Origin: Allomeiothermus silvanus DSM 9946 | Lineage (GTDB): Bacteria > Deinococcota > Deinococci > Deinococcales > Thermaceae | NCBI RefSeq assembly: GCF_000092125.1 | Contig: NC_014212.1 | Coordinates: forward strand, 1,632,001-1,696,000 | Length of the DNA: 64,000 bases | Direction: 5' to 3' | The notes under the pieces: generated by a model | The model's input: the letters and a program-made list of their open reading frames with translations, nothing else | The model's database searches: none | Told to the model about the DNA's origin: nothing | Program-made: the position numbers and the translations under genes | In this document: piece by piece, positions 9,099 to 20,401 of the stretch | Numbering within the stretch: the stretch's first letter is position 1 | Layout: every line of letters starts with the position of its first letter

Positions 9099-10007
9099 TC
9101 ACTTTGCCATCGTCCTGCGCAACAAGTCTTGCAACACCGTCTGTACCGTGATGCTCTCAAACTGGGCTTCCTCGGTGAGCAGGAGGCGGTGGGAGAGGGC
9201 AGGCTCGGCTGCCGAGCGCAAATCTTCCCAGTCCACGTGAGCGCGGCCTGCTAAGTAGGCCAGGCTTTTGGCCAGCGCTAGCCAAGCCTTGGCCCCGCGC
9301 GGCGAGAGGGCCATACGCAAGCGCTTGTCTTCCTGGGCGAGCTGGGCGGTGTTGGCGATGGCCTCTATGGCTGCGCTGCTGGCCACTACCTGTCGCGCCT
9401 CCTCCCGCGCCGCCAGCAAGTCGAGCCCCTCCACCGCTTTGGGCTGGGCCGGTTCTTCGCGCAGGATGCGCAGCCAAGTCGGGCGGGCCGGGGCCGCTAC
9501 CGTAATCTTGCTCATGAAGCGATCGAGTTGAGCCTCCGGCAAGGGGTAGGTGCCCTCGAGTTCGAGGGGGTTTTGCGTAGCCAGCACCAGAAAGGGGCGG
9601 GGCAGGGGATAGCGCTGCCCCGCTACGGTAACGGCGGCTTCCTGCATAGCCTCGAGCAGAGCCGACTGGGTTTTGGGGGTCGCCCGGTTGATCTCGTCGG
9701 CCAGCACCACTTGGGCAAAGAGGGGGCCGGACCGAAAGACAAAGGCCCCATTTTCCAAAATCTCCGTTCCGGTCACATCGGCCGGGAGGAGGTCAGGGGT
9801 GAACTGGATACGCCGGTAGGAGAGGCCGGAAGCCTCGGAGAAAGCCCGCGCCAGCATAGTTTTGCCCAGGCCCGGCAGGCCCTCGAGCAGGGCGTGGCCC
9901 CCGGCTACCGCTGTTGCCAAAAGTTCCCTTACCACCCGCTCCTGTCCGAAGAGCACCGAGGAGAGTTCGGCCTCGAGCTTGACCAATTCGCTTAGCGCTT
10001 CTGTCAC
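9099..10007 (-). CDS. MoxR-family AAA+ ATPase
   Basis: 302 aa. Walker A EGLPGLGKT (about 42-50), Walker B VVLADEINRATPKTQSALLEAM (about 100-121), sensor and arginine motifs in VLATQNPLELEGTYPLPEAQLDRFM. The C-terminal part is the lid domain usual for MoxR. Start is GTG at 10007, which stands six bases after a TATATT box, so the mRNA is probably leaderless. It precedes the DUF58 gene and probably works with it. Substrate cannot be told from sequence. Confidence 0.93.
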   Translation of the reverse strand: MTEALSELVKLEAELSSVLFGQERVVRELLATAVAGGHALLEGLPGLGKTMLARAFSEASGLSYRRIQFTPDLLPADVTGTEILENGAFVFRSGPLFAQVVLADEINRATPKTQSALLEAMQEAAVTVAGQRYPLPRPFLVLATQNPLELEGTYPLPEAQLDRFMSKITVAAPARPTWLRILREEPAQPKAVEGLDLLAAREEARQVVASSAAIEAIANTAQLAQEDKRLRMALSPRGAKAWLALAKSLAYLAGRAHVDWEDLRSAAEPALSHRLLLTEEAQFESITVQTVLQDLLRRTMAK

Positions 10008-10013
10008 GGGTCG

Positions 10014-10019
10014 AATATA
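10014..10019 (-). promoter_or_regulatory. -10 box of a leaderless moxR promoter
   Basis: TATATT on the minus strand with six bases between it and the GTG start at 10007; transcription would start at or next to the initiation codon. Confidence 0.6.
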
Positions 10020-10076
10020 TCCGGTTTAGCGGATATGGGGTGCGGGCCAAGTCGCTAAACTCACAGACCTCCTTTC

Positions 10077-10203
10077 ATACCAGATTCGGTTGATTCGTTA
10101 CCGTTCGGTAACGAATCAACCCGACCAACGGAAGTGCTCTAGGATTCAAAAAGACAGCCTCTGGAGTTTTTACCTTTGTAAACTGTCTTTTTGAATCCGG
10201 TAT
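10077..10203 (+). repeat. 127-bp two-hairpin element, copy 1
   Basis: Ends are near-perfect inverted repeats (ATACCAGATTC / GAATCCGGTAT). Inside are hairpin A (10088-10121: 16-bp perfect stem, 2-base loop) and hairpin B (10142-10157 pairing with 10183-10198: 16-bp perfect stem, 25-base loop). Copy 2 is inverted at 15576-15702. The two differ only in the loop of hairpin B and at one stem position, where C-G is replaced by T-A, keeping the pair. Both copies lie between the 3' end of one gene and the 5' end of the next and have the same polarity relative to transcription (B before A). Size, inverted ends and flanking TA resemble a MITE of the IS630 type; this is inference. Confidence 0.85.
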
Positions 10204-11260
10204 CACAGGCCGAAGCGGTTGAGTGCTCGTTGAATCAGCCACACCAGCATCGGCACGCCGATGGCCGTGATCACCAGCCGCATGGTTTCGGGGTTCCAGG
10301 GCCAGGTGGGGGCTTTTTCGAGGGTTCCTTGCTCGGTTTGCAGCAGGCCTAGCAGCTTTTGTAGGGCATCAATCCCGCTGGTGTCGCCGCTATCCATTTT
10401 TTGATGGATTTGCTCTAGGACATATTGGAGCTTCTTGCCCGCGACCTGTTGCCGGTGGTATTTGTCTTCCAGCAAGATCCGATGAACTCCCAGGAGGGGA
10501 CGAAAAACACTGCCGCAGCCATAAACTGGAAGATCAGGGTAAGGACCACAATGGCCGGGACGTTGCTCGCCCCCGGGGTGAAGGTGATCCAAGGGAGATT
10601 GTAAAGCGCTATTCCCAGTGCTGCCCGGGAAGCCAGCCCCGAGAGGGCGTAGAGTGGCTGAGGCTGAAAAAGGTTGACCTGGGTATGCTGCAAGTAGATT
10701 TGGTTAATGCCCCGCAGGAAGTGCAGCAGGCTGTAAAGACCTGCTCCTAGCACCCCCCAGGTTAGCACGAACAGCGTCCCATCGAAGATGGTAGAGGTGG
10801 GTGTAGTGGAGAGCTTGAACGTTGGTAAAAACGGGCGCATCAGCCAAGTTTGCAGGACTGCTCCCACGATCAACCCGGCCAGTGTAGCCAAGAGCACTGG
10901 GAAGGCGGGGGCGTGGGCTAGGTGGTAAAGCAGCTTTGAATAGGTCGTGTCATCCTCCTTAAGGGCAGGGCGTAGCCGTTCCAGGGCTTCCGGGACCCGT
11001 CGGATTAGGCTGTGCATGAGCGCCAGGGCATAAACCCCAGCACAGGAGAACAACAGCAATGGGAGAAAAAAGCTCCCCGCTGGAAGGGTTCCGTCATACC
11101 ATTTGATCCAGCTTTGCACGCCGACGATGGCTACGGCTAGACCTAAATAATAGACCCAGTAGGGTAAGGGCAACCGCTCAATCTGCTCTACCCAACGGTT
11201 GACCCAACCAGGTTGGTATCGCTCGGGATCGTGTTGGGGGGTAACCCCAGGTTCGGCCAC
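10203..11260 (-). pseudogene. Multi-pass membrane protein gene with a frameshift
   Basis: From GTG at 11260 the first frame gives about 260 residues with five or six hydrophobic segments (YWVYYLGLAVAIVGVQSWI, FFLPLLLFSCAGVYALALM, VLLATLAGLIVGAVLQTWL, LFVLTWGVLGAGLYSLL, AIVVLTLIFQFMAAAVFFV). Near 10481 the meaningful frame changes by -1: PSWEFI continues as RILLEDKYHRQQVAGKKL, a predicted coiled stretch, and ends with a last membrane helix LVITAIGVPMLVWLIQRAL. Joined length would be about 352 aa. One base is missing for a whole gene. I do not recognise the family. A sequencing error would also explain it. The stop codon touches the 127-bp repeat. Divergent from tsaD. Confidence 0.65.
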
Positions 11261-11375
11261 GGCTATTCCCTTCCGGCCTCGAGGTCAACCCCGGCCCCGA
11301 GGTTCACGTTGTCGTTGGGGGTCAGTCTACACCTTTGATTTGATCTTTAGCGCAGAAGATTTCACAATCGGTATT

Positions 11376-12350
11376 GTGTGGGTCATAGGTATCGATACCT
11401 CCTGCGACGACACCGGCGTTGGCATCGTCCGAGACGGCAAGGTGGTGGCGAACCGGGTCGCTTCGCAGACCCTGCTCCACCAGAAGTTCGGTGGGGTGGT
11501 ACCCGAGCTGGCTTCGCGCGAGCATACTCAGGTGATCGACGGGCTGGTCGAGAGGGCCCTGTCGGATGCCGGGATCCGCTTGTCGGATTTGGGCCTGATT
11601 GCCGCCACCCGAGGCCCCGGCCTCATCGGCGCCTTGCTGGTGGGACTTTCCTACGCCAAGGGTCTGGCGCTGGCCTTAGGTAAACCCTTTGTGGGGGTAC
11701 ACCACCTCGAGGGCCACCTCTATGCGGCTTTAGCGGATCATCCCGAGGTGGAGCCCCCGTTTCTGGCCTTATTGGCTTCGGGCGGGCATACCCATCTGTT
11801 CCAGGTCCCGGCTTGGGGCCACTACGAGCTTTTGGGTGCGACCCGCGACGATGCGGCGGGGGAGGCTTTTGACAAGGTGGCTAGGATGCTGGGGCTGGGC
11901 TATCCCGGCGGCCCAGAGATCGAGAAGCTGGCCCGAGAAGGCGACCCCAAAGCCGTGCCGTTCTCGGTCCCACTGTATGACCAGGTGGGGTACGAGTTCA
12001 GCTTCTCTGGGCTCAAGACCGCGGCCCAGCGGTTCGTGGAGAAAGGCTACACCAAACCCGATATTGCCGCCTCGTTCCAGCGCGCGGTGGTCGATCATTT
12101 GGCCAACGTGGTGATCCGCGCTGCCCGGGATACCGGTTTGTCTACCCTTTTGGTCTCGGGAGGGGTCGCCGCGAATCGGGCTTTGCAAGAACGCTTGGCC
12201 GAAGCGGGGTTACGGGTTTTGTTTCCCCCTCCGGGGCTCTCCACCGACAACGGGGCCATGATCGCCCTGGCCGCCTGGCGGCGGTGGAGGGGGGAAGGAG
12301 ACAGCCTAGCAGTCCCGGCGGCGGCCTATGTGCCCTTGGCCCAGGGGTAG
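11376..12350 (+). CDS. tsaD: tRNA threonylcarbamoyladenosine synthesis protein TsaD
   Basis: Transfers the threonylcarbamoyl group to A37 of ANN-decoding tRNAs, with TsaB and TsaE. 324 aa from GTG at 11376 (VWVIGIDTSCDDTG). A longer in-frame start at 11199 would add a low-complexity tail and overlap the divergent gene. Motifs: GIDTSCDDT (N-terminal ASKHA phosphate loop), metal-binding HHLEGHLYA (HxxxH), SGGHTHLF, and the C-terminal STDNGAMIALAAWRR. A CACAAT hexamer ends seven bases before the GTG, compatible with a leaderless transcript. Confidence 0.95.
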   Translation: MWVIGIDTSCDDTGVGIVRDGKVVANRVASQTLLHQKFGGVVPELASREHTQVIDGLVERALSDAGIRLSDLGLIAATRGPGLIGALLVGLSYAKGLALALGKPFVGVHHLEGHLYAALADHPEVEPPFLALLASGGHTHLFQVPAWGHYELLGATRDDAAGEAFDKVARMLGLGYPGGPEIEKLAREGDPKAVPFSVPLYDQVGYEFSFSGLKTAAQRFVEKGYTKPDIAASFQRAVVDHLANVVIRAARDTGLSTLLVSGGVAANRALQERLAEAGLRVLFPPPGLSTDNGAMIALAAWRRWRGEGDSLAVPAAAYVPLAQG

Positions 12351-12461
12351 TGCGTCTGGCCTATACGTATCTGGGCGTTGTGGGTTCAGGGGTCCGTCCG
12401 CCAACCCTGGCTTTTTGGCTACCCTTTCCTCATCTTGGGGGGGTAGACTAGCGCTTGGATT

Positions 12462-15458
<2,997 letters not shown>

Positions 15459-15575
15459 CTGAGCGCCGACCTGTCGGATGATCTGCTCGCGGCTCCCTTC
15501 TCGGTCGGGCTAACCTGCTGGGCCAGACTTGCGGCGGCCAGCTGCGGCTCCGCCGAATTCACGGTTTTTGATCTG

Positions 15576-15702
15576 ATACCGGATTCAAAAAGATAGTTAC
15601 CAAAACCAAAAACTCCAGAGGCTATCTTTTTGAATCCTAGAGCACTTCCGTTGGTCGGGTTGATTCGTTACCGAACGGTAACGAATCAACCGAATCTGGT
15701 AT
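15576..15702 (-). repeat. 127-bp two-hairpin element, copy 2 (inverted relative to copy 1)
   Basis: Same length and structure as copy 1, on the opposite strand. Hairpin A is identical; hairpin B has GATAG/CTATC in place of GACAG/CTGTC, a compensatory change, and a different 3' loop half. It lies between the secA stop (117 bases before) and the phosphoesterase start (43 bases after). As in copy 1, the mRNA would read hairpin B first and hairpin A second. Confidence 0.85.
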
Positions 15703-15733
15703 GATTCCGGCCTGAAGGGTGGCGGCCTGGCGG

Positions 15734-15739
15734 TAAGAT
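15734..15739 (+). promoter_or_regulatory. -10 box of a leaderless promoter
   Basis: TAAGAT, six bases before the GTG at 15746. Confidence 0.55.
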
Positions 15740-15745
15740 AGCTCC

Positions 15746-16495
15746 GTGGCTCGTTTCTTCCCCTTCGAGATCAACCGCTATACCCGTTCTCTGCCCGGCT
15801 TAAAGCAACCCCTGCGCCTTGCCCACCTCTCGGATCTCCACGTGGGGGCTTTTATCGGTCCGGAGATGGTGCGGCGCTGGGTGGAAGCCACCCAAGAGCA
15901 AGCGCCCGACCTGGTGGTCATCACCGGCGATCTCACCGATAGCGAGAAACCCGCGCTGATCCGCCCTGCCGTGGCCGAGATGAGGGGTTTCCGGGCTCCG
16001 CTGGGGGTCTGGGCGGTGTGGGGAAACCACGATTACCGCTTGCGGGCCTATAAGTCCAGGGATTTGAGCGACCTCGAGGCCTGGCTCGAGGCTTCCGGCG
16101 TTCGGGTGCTGAACAACGCCGGGGTTCTCCTGCGCGAAGACTTTCACCTAGCAGGGGTGGACGACTTTTGGCACGGGCGGCCCGACGTGGCCGGTGCGCT
16201 CGAGGGGTTACCCGACGGTGCGGCCAGCCTACTTTTGTGCCACAACCCTGATTACCTCTTTGAGGTCCCGGCAACGGTGGGTTTAACCTTGTGCGGCCAC
16301 ACCCACGGCGGCCAGATTTGGATCCCTTTCTTTGGAGCAGTTTTCACCTCTTCCAAGTACGGCAAGCGCTTTGCCGAAGGCTGGGTTGAAGACCCGGTGA
16401 AGGCGTTTGTCTCCAGGGGGCTGGGGGTATCCACCCTACCCCTGCGGTATCGCTGCGAGGCGGAGATCGTAGTGCTGGATCTGCTGCCAGGTTAG
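15746..16495 (+). CDS. Calcineurin-like metallophosphoesterase (YkuE/YaeI-like)
   Basis: 249 aa, GTG start. Metal ligands in order: LSDLHVG (about 28-34), VITGDLTDSEKP, WGNHDYR (about 94-100), LLLCHNPDYLF and CGHTHGGQIWIPF. The last block, with GQ and a following SSKYGKRFAEGW, is typical of the YkuE/YaeI group of membrane-associated phosphoesterases acting on phospholipid-like substrates, but there is no N-terminal membrane helix here. Promoter is probably leaderless. Convergent with yebC, whose stop overlaps by four bases on the other strand. Confidence 0.9.
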   Translation: MARFFPFEINRYTRSLPGLKQPLRLAHLSDLHVGAFIGPEMVRRWVEATQEQAPDLVVITGDLTDSEKPALIRPAVAEMRGFRAPLGVWAVWGNHDYRLRAYKSRDLSDLEAWLEASGVRVLNNAGVLLREDFHLAGVDDFWHGRPDVAGALEGLPDGAASLLLCHNPDYLFEVPATVGLTLCGHTHGGQIWIPFFGAVFTSSKYGKRFAEGWVEDPVKAFVSRGLGVSTLPLRYRCEAEIVVLDLLPG

Positions 16496-17229
16496 GCTTC
16501 TACACGGACATTATCCAGGTTCAAATTCGTATACACGTTCTGGGTATCGTCGAGGTCTTCCAGGGCTTCTACCATCCGCAGCACCTTCTGGGCCTCTTCT
16601 TCCCCCAAGGTGACAGTGTTTTGCGGAATCATGGTGATTTCGGTATCTTGAGGGTGAAACCCTTTAGCTTTGAGGGCGTTAGCCACCGCATATACTTCGT
16701 GGGGGTCGGTATAGATCTCCAGACCGCCCTCGCTTTCTTGCAGATCCAGGGCCCCTGCCTCGATGGCGGCATCTTGGGCTTCGGGGCTATCGGTATCGAG
16801 CCAGATATACCCCCGCCGCTCGAACTGCCAGGCTACCGCACCTACTGCACCTAGCGAGCCGCCGTGTTTGGAGAAGACGTGCCGCACCTCGCTCGCGGTG
16901 CGGTTGCGGTTGTCGGTGAGGGCATAGACCAGCACCGCTACCCCACCCGGGGCATAGCCCTCGTAGATCACTTCCTCGTAGTGAGAACCTTCCTCGTCAC
17001 CCCCCTGGAGCCGCTTCAAAAGGCGCTCGATGTTGTCGCCCGGCACATCGTCGTTGCGGGCGGCCTCGATTACGTTGCGTAGTTGAACGTTGGCAGCAGG
17101 GTCCGCAGAACCTCCGGCCCGGGCTGCCGCCGCGATGGCCCGCAGATACTTGCTGATCACCTTGCCGCGCTTGAGGTCGTTGGCAGCTTTTTTGCGCTTG
17201 ATCTGAGCCCACTTGCTATGACCGGCCAT
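16492..17229 (-). CDS. YebC/PmpR-family protein
   Basis: 245 aa, full-length family member. Begins with the signature MAGHSKWAQIKRKKAANDLKRGK; then YEGYAPGGVAVLVYALTDNRNRTASEVRHVFSKHGGSLG and the acidic C-terminus. Members are DNA-binding regulators in some bacteria; recent work links the family to translation through polyproline stretches. ATG at 17229 is preceded by AGGTGA; a TATAAT box lies about 14 bases further up. Divergent from the serine hydrolase gene. Confidence 0.95.
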   Translation of the reverse strand: MAGHSKWAQIKRKKAANDLKRGKVISKYLRAIAAAARAGGSADPAANVQLRNVIEAARNDDVPGDNIERLLKRLQGGDEEGSHYEEVIYEGYAPGGVAVLVYALTDNRNRTASEVRHVFSKHGGSLGAVGAVAWQFERRGYIWLDTDSPEAQDAAIEAGALDLQESEGGLEIYTDPHEVYAVANALKAKGFHPQDTEITMIPQNTVTLGEEEAQKVLRMVEALEDLDDTQNVYTNLNLDNVRVEA

Positions 17230-17292
17230 AATTCACCTGAACCATTATAGTCCCTGACAAGAGACTAGCCTTTTTGCGGTAAGGTGAGGGCC

Positions 17293-18492
17293 ATGAAGCC
17301 AACCCTCTTGGTAGTTCTTGCGCTGCTGGCTTCGGCCTGGGCCCAGAACCTCAATCCCCAACAGGCCCTCGAGCGCCTCTTCACCCTTCGCCCGGCCAAG
17401 GCGGAGTGGTTTGCTCCGGCGTTTTTGAGCCAGGTCGCACCCGCTCAGATTGACCAGATCATCGCCCAGCTCGAGGCCCAGCTGGGCAAATACCAAGCGG
17501 TGCGCCCGGAGGGCCAGGACTTCGTGGTGGAGATGGAAAAGGGGCTGGTCCCCACCAAGATCGCGCTCGATGCGCAGGGTCGGATCACCGGGCTCTTGTT
17601 CCAGACCCCGCGCCCCAAGGTGAATAGCCTCGAGGCTGCGCTGGCGGGTTTTCGCGGCCTGCCGGGCAGAGTGAGCGTGCTGGTGTTGGAGGACGGCCAG
17701 CCCAAAGCCTCGCTCAACCCCGACGAACCCCTGGCTGTGGGTTCCGCCTTCAAGCTGGCGGTTCTGGCCGCACTCAAGGCGGAGATTGAGTCAGGCAAGC
17801 GCAAGTGGAGTGACGTGGTAGAGCTTCGCCCGGAGTGGAAAAGCCTGCCCTCGGGGGTGCTGCACACTTGGCCAAATGGCTCTCCGCTGACGTTGCACAC
17901 CCTGGCCGCTGAGATGATCTCGATCTCGGACAACACCGCTGCCGATGCCCTGATCTCGATCTTGGGCCGCGAAGCCGTGGAGGCCGTGGCTCCCCGCAAT
18001 CGTCCTTTTCTCACCACCAAAGAGGCCTTTGCCCTCAAGAACCCGGCCAATAAAGCCCTGCTCGAGCGCTACTTGAAGGGTGACGCTACCGTGCGGGCCG
18101 CGCTCCTGCCCGAATTGAAGAACGCCCCTCTTCCTATGGAGGCCGACTTTACGAGGGGACCGCTGGCCCTTCAGGTCGAGTGGTTTTTCAGCGTGCGCGA
18201 GTTGTGCACTTTGATGGAACGGGTGCAGAGCCTTCCCCTCATGAGCATCAATCCCGGGGTGGCGAACCCGGCAGACTGGGCCAGGGTGGCTTTCAAGGGT
18301 GGCTCGGAGCCGGGGGTGTTGAACCTGACTACGGGCCTCGAGACGCCTCTTTCGCCGCAGAGCAGGGAGGGAAAAGGTGGCAAACGCTACTGCGTATCGG
18401 CCACCTGGAATAACCCTCAGGAAGCTCTGGATGAGCAGAAGTTCATCATGCTGTACAGTGGGTTGCTCGAGGCCCTCAGGCTAGGCCCATAA
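17293..18492 (+). CDS. Secreted class A beta-lactamase-like serine hydrolase
   Basis: 399 aa from ATG at 17293, which has GGTGAGG upstream; GTG at 17284 is inside that site. Signal peptide MKPTLLVVLALLASAWAQ. After a domain of about 110 residues resembling the Cpe/LpqF-type N-terminal domain come the penicillin-recognising motifs: SAFK (Ser about 151), SDN (about 212-214) and KGG (about 335-337). The gap between SDN and KGG is unusually long, and no Omega-loop ExxLN is plain, so hydrolysis of beta-lactams is doubtful; a peptidoglycan or esterase role is as likely. Followed by mtnA. Confidence 0.8.
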   Translation: MKPTLLVVLALLASAWAQNLNPQQALERLFTLRPAKAEWFAPAFLSQVAPAQIDQIIAQLEAQLGKYQAVRPEGQDFVVEMEKGLVPTKIALDAQGRITGLLFQTPRPKVNSLEAALAGFRGLPGRVSVLVLEDGQPKASLNPDEPLAVGSAFKLAVLAALKAEIESGKRKWSDVVELRPEWKSLPSGVLHTWPNGSPLTLHTLAAEMISISDNTAADALISILGREAVEAVAPRNRPFLTTKEAFALKNPANKALLERYLKGDATVRAALLPELKNAPLPMEADFTRGPLALQVEWFFSVRELCTLMERVQSLPLMSINPGVANPADWARVAFKGGSEPGVLNLTTGLETPLSPQSREGKGGKRYCVSATWNNPQEALDEQKFIMLYSGLLEALRLGP

Positions 18493-18497
18493 TGGCA

Positions 18498-18503
18498 TAC
18501 ACT
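18498..18503 (+). promoter_or_regulatory. -10 box of a leaderless mtnA promoter
   Basis: TACACT, seven bases before the GTG at 18511. Confidence 0.5.
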
Positions 18504-18510
18504 AAACGGC

Positions 18511-19500
18511 GTGGAACGGGTGCTCCCTTTTCGTTTTGACGAGCGCGAAAAAACCTTTTGGCTCCTTGACCAGCGCAAATTGCCTTTCGAGGAGGTCTGG
18601 GTTCCCTGCCGCACCGCGGCCGAAGCCGCCGCGGGCATCCGCGACATGGTGGTGCGGGGCGCCCCGGCCATCGGCGTGACCGCCGCTTACGGCATGGTCC
18701 TGGCCCACCTCAGCGGCGAGGACCCCGCCGAGGCCGACCAGGTGCTGCGCCAAAGCCGCCCCACGGCGGTCAACCTCTTCTATGCCCTGGACCGGATGAA
18801 GCCCTACTGGGGCAATAGTCAGGCTTCGCTCGAAGAGGCTAGAGCCATCTGGCGGGAAGTCGAGGACACCGAGCGGGCCATCAGCCAGCACGGGGCTAGG
18901 GTTTTACGGGGTCAGGTACTCACCCACTGCAACACCGGCCCGCTCGCCACCGGCGGCTACGGCACGGCGCTGGGGGCCATCGTGGAAGCGTACCGCCAGG
19001 GCCGAATCCACCACGTCTGGGTGGACGAGACCCGCCCCTACCTCCAGGGGGCCCGCCTCACCGCCTGGGAGCTGCAAAAAGCCGGGGTTCCCGCCACCCT
19101 CGTCACCGACAACATGGCCGGATATTTGATGAGTAAGGGGAGGGTGGACGCGGTGATCCTGGGTACGGATCGTATGGCCATAAACGGCGACTTTGCCAAC
19201 AAGATTGGCACCTACGCTCTCGCAGTGCTGGCCCACTACCACGGGATCCCCTTCTATCCGGCGCTGCCGCTTTCCTCGGTAGACCCCACGCTTCGCACGG
19301 GGGCGGATATCCCTATCGAGGAGCGCAGCGCGCTCGAGGTCACCACCGTACGCGGCATCCCTATCGCCCCGGAGGGCTTCCCGGCAGCGCACCCGGCCTT
19401 TGACGTGACCCCTCACGCCCTCGTCACCGGGATTGTGACCGAGAAAGGGGTGCTGTACCCCCCCTTCGACGAGGCCCTACGGGCTGCGCTTGACCGGTAA
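18511..19500 (+). CDS. mtnA: Methylthioribose-1-phosphate isomerase
   Basis: Isomerises 5-methylthioribose-1-phosphate to the ribulose form in the methionine salvage pathway. 329 aa, GTG start. Motifs: MVVRGAPAIGVTAAYGM (about 47-63), the catalytic Cys in LTHCNTGPLATGGYGTALG, and the catalytic Asp in ILGTDRMAINGDFANKIGTY. Related to eIF2B-type subunits, but the N-terminal motif and size are those of MtnA. The comF-type gene overlaps or follows within a few bases. Confidence 0.95.
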   Translation: MERVLPFRFDEREKTFWLLDQRKLPFEEVWVPCRTAAEAAAGIRDMVVRGAPAIGVTAAYGMVLAHLSGEDPAEADQVLRQSRPTAVNLFYALDRMKPYWGNSQASLEEARAIWREVEDTERAISQHGARVLRGQVLTHCNTGPLATGGYGTALGAIVEAYRQGRIHHVWVDETRPYLQGARLTAWELQKAGVPATLVTDNMAGYLMSKGRVDAVILGTDRMAINGDFANKIGTYALAVLAHYHGIPFYPALPLSSVDPTLRTGADIPIEERSALEVTTVRGIPIAPEGFPAAHPAFDVTPHALVTGIVTEKGVLYPPFDEALRAALDR

Positions 19501-19507
19501 CGGTAAT

Positions 19508-20128
19508 ATGGCGTGGCTGGAAGCCTTGTTCGGCCTAAAATGCCCCGGTTGTGGAAAAAGCCTGGACTCGAGCGGTCTATGCCAAGACTGCCGAGCCCAG
19601 CTCGAATGGCAGCAGGCCTATGGCATCCTCTTCCTGGGCAGCTATCAGCGCTGGGGAGGTCTCAGCCGCTCGATCAAATACGGCGGAAAGCGCGACGTGG
19701 CGGACCTGATCGCCCAGGAGTGGGCCAAAGGCATCGCGTACCACCGCTGGAGGCTTGCAGGGGTCACCGCCGTCCCCACCTTGCCACATCGCCAGATTCG
19801 CCGTGGCTACAACCAGGCGGAACTTCTGGGGCGAGCACTGGCAAAAGCGGCGGGCGTGCCCTACCAGAATGTGCTCTCGCGGGTCCGGTACGCCCCATCG
19901 CAGACCCAGCGAACGGGCGTGTCCAAAGCCAGCCTCCCCGCCGGTACCTTTGTCCCAAGGCAGAAAGTATCCGGGGCTTGGCTGCTGGTAGACGACGTGA
20001 TCACTAGCGGCACGACGTTTCGCCTGGCGCGAAAAGCCCTGCTCGAGGCCGGGGCTGGGCAGGTCTACGGGGCCTGTATCGCGGTGAAAAGCTCGAAGGC
20101 CCTCCAAGACTTATCGTGGGACACGTAG
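19508..20128 (+). CDS. ComF-family phosphoribosyltransferase-like protein
   Basis: 206 aa from ATG at 19508 (a TTG at 19490 is an alternative that overlaps mtnA). N-terminal zinc-ribbon CPGCGKSLDSSGLCQDC, then a type I phosphoribosyltransferase fold with the PRPP loop LLVDDVITSGTT. ComF proteins are needed for DNA uptake during natural competence in several bacteria, and Thermaceae are naturally competent; whether this copy acts in competence is inferred. Translationally close to mtnA. Confidence 0.85.
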   Translation: MAWLEALFGLKCPGCGKSLDSSGLCQDCRAQLEWQQAYGILFLGSYQRWGGLSRSIKYGGKRDVADLIAQEWAKGIAYHRWRLAGVTAVPTLPHRQIRRGYNQAELLGRALAKAAGVPYQNVLSRVRYAPSQTQRTGVSKASLPAGTFVPRQKVSGAWLLVDDVITSGTTFRLARKALLEAGAGQVYGACIAVKSSKALQDLSWDT

Positions 20129-20401
20129 CAGCGGTTGGCAGACTTTGTTGGGCGCTCGGCCAGGAAGTTTGTGCTGAAGGCTCTGGGGGGGAGGATAGGC
20201 TCAGTACGCAAGATTGAACACGTTTCTCTAAGGATCGCCCGGTATAATTTGCATAACCGCGAAAACCTCCGCCGCCTTTTAGGGCGGCGCGAAACTTAAG
20301 CGGCTGAGCAGGTGATGTATTTTCGCGGCGATAGCTGGGAGATGTTGTTTCGTGGCGTTAGCCGGGTGGTGTGGTTTCGCGGCGTTAGCCGGGAGGAAAC
20401 G
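20129..20401 (+). promoter_or_regulatory. Promoter and structured leader of the DUF4258 gene
   Basis: A TATAAT box (20243-20248) is followed by a 7-bp hairpin (CGCCGCC-TTTTAG-GGCGGCG, 20270-20289) and then three tandem 27-bp repeats (next entry) that end in the ribosome-binding site. The leader would be about 145 nt. No -35 match at ideal spacing is plain. No open frame is needed to explain this stretch, but see the repeat entry. Confidence 0.5.
20321..20393 (+). repeat. Three tandem 27-bp repeats, each with a small hairpin
   Basis: TTTCGYGGCGWTAGCYGGG occurs at 20321, 20348 and 20375, exactly 27 bases apart. Each copy can form a 4-bp hairpin (CGGC-GTTA-GCCG); the changes in copies 1 and 2 turn G-C pairs into G-U wobbles, so pairing is kept. 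The third copy runs into GGGAGG, the Shine-Dalgarno sequence of the gene at 20402. The period is a multiple of three, so the frame upstream stays open and would encode 9-residue repeats (FRGVSRVVW type) if an earlier start were used. Confidence 0.7.
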
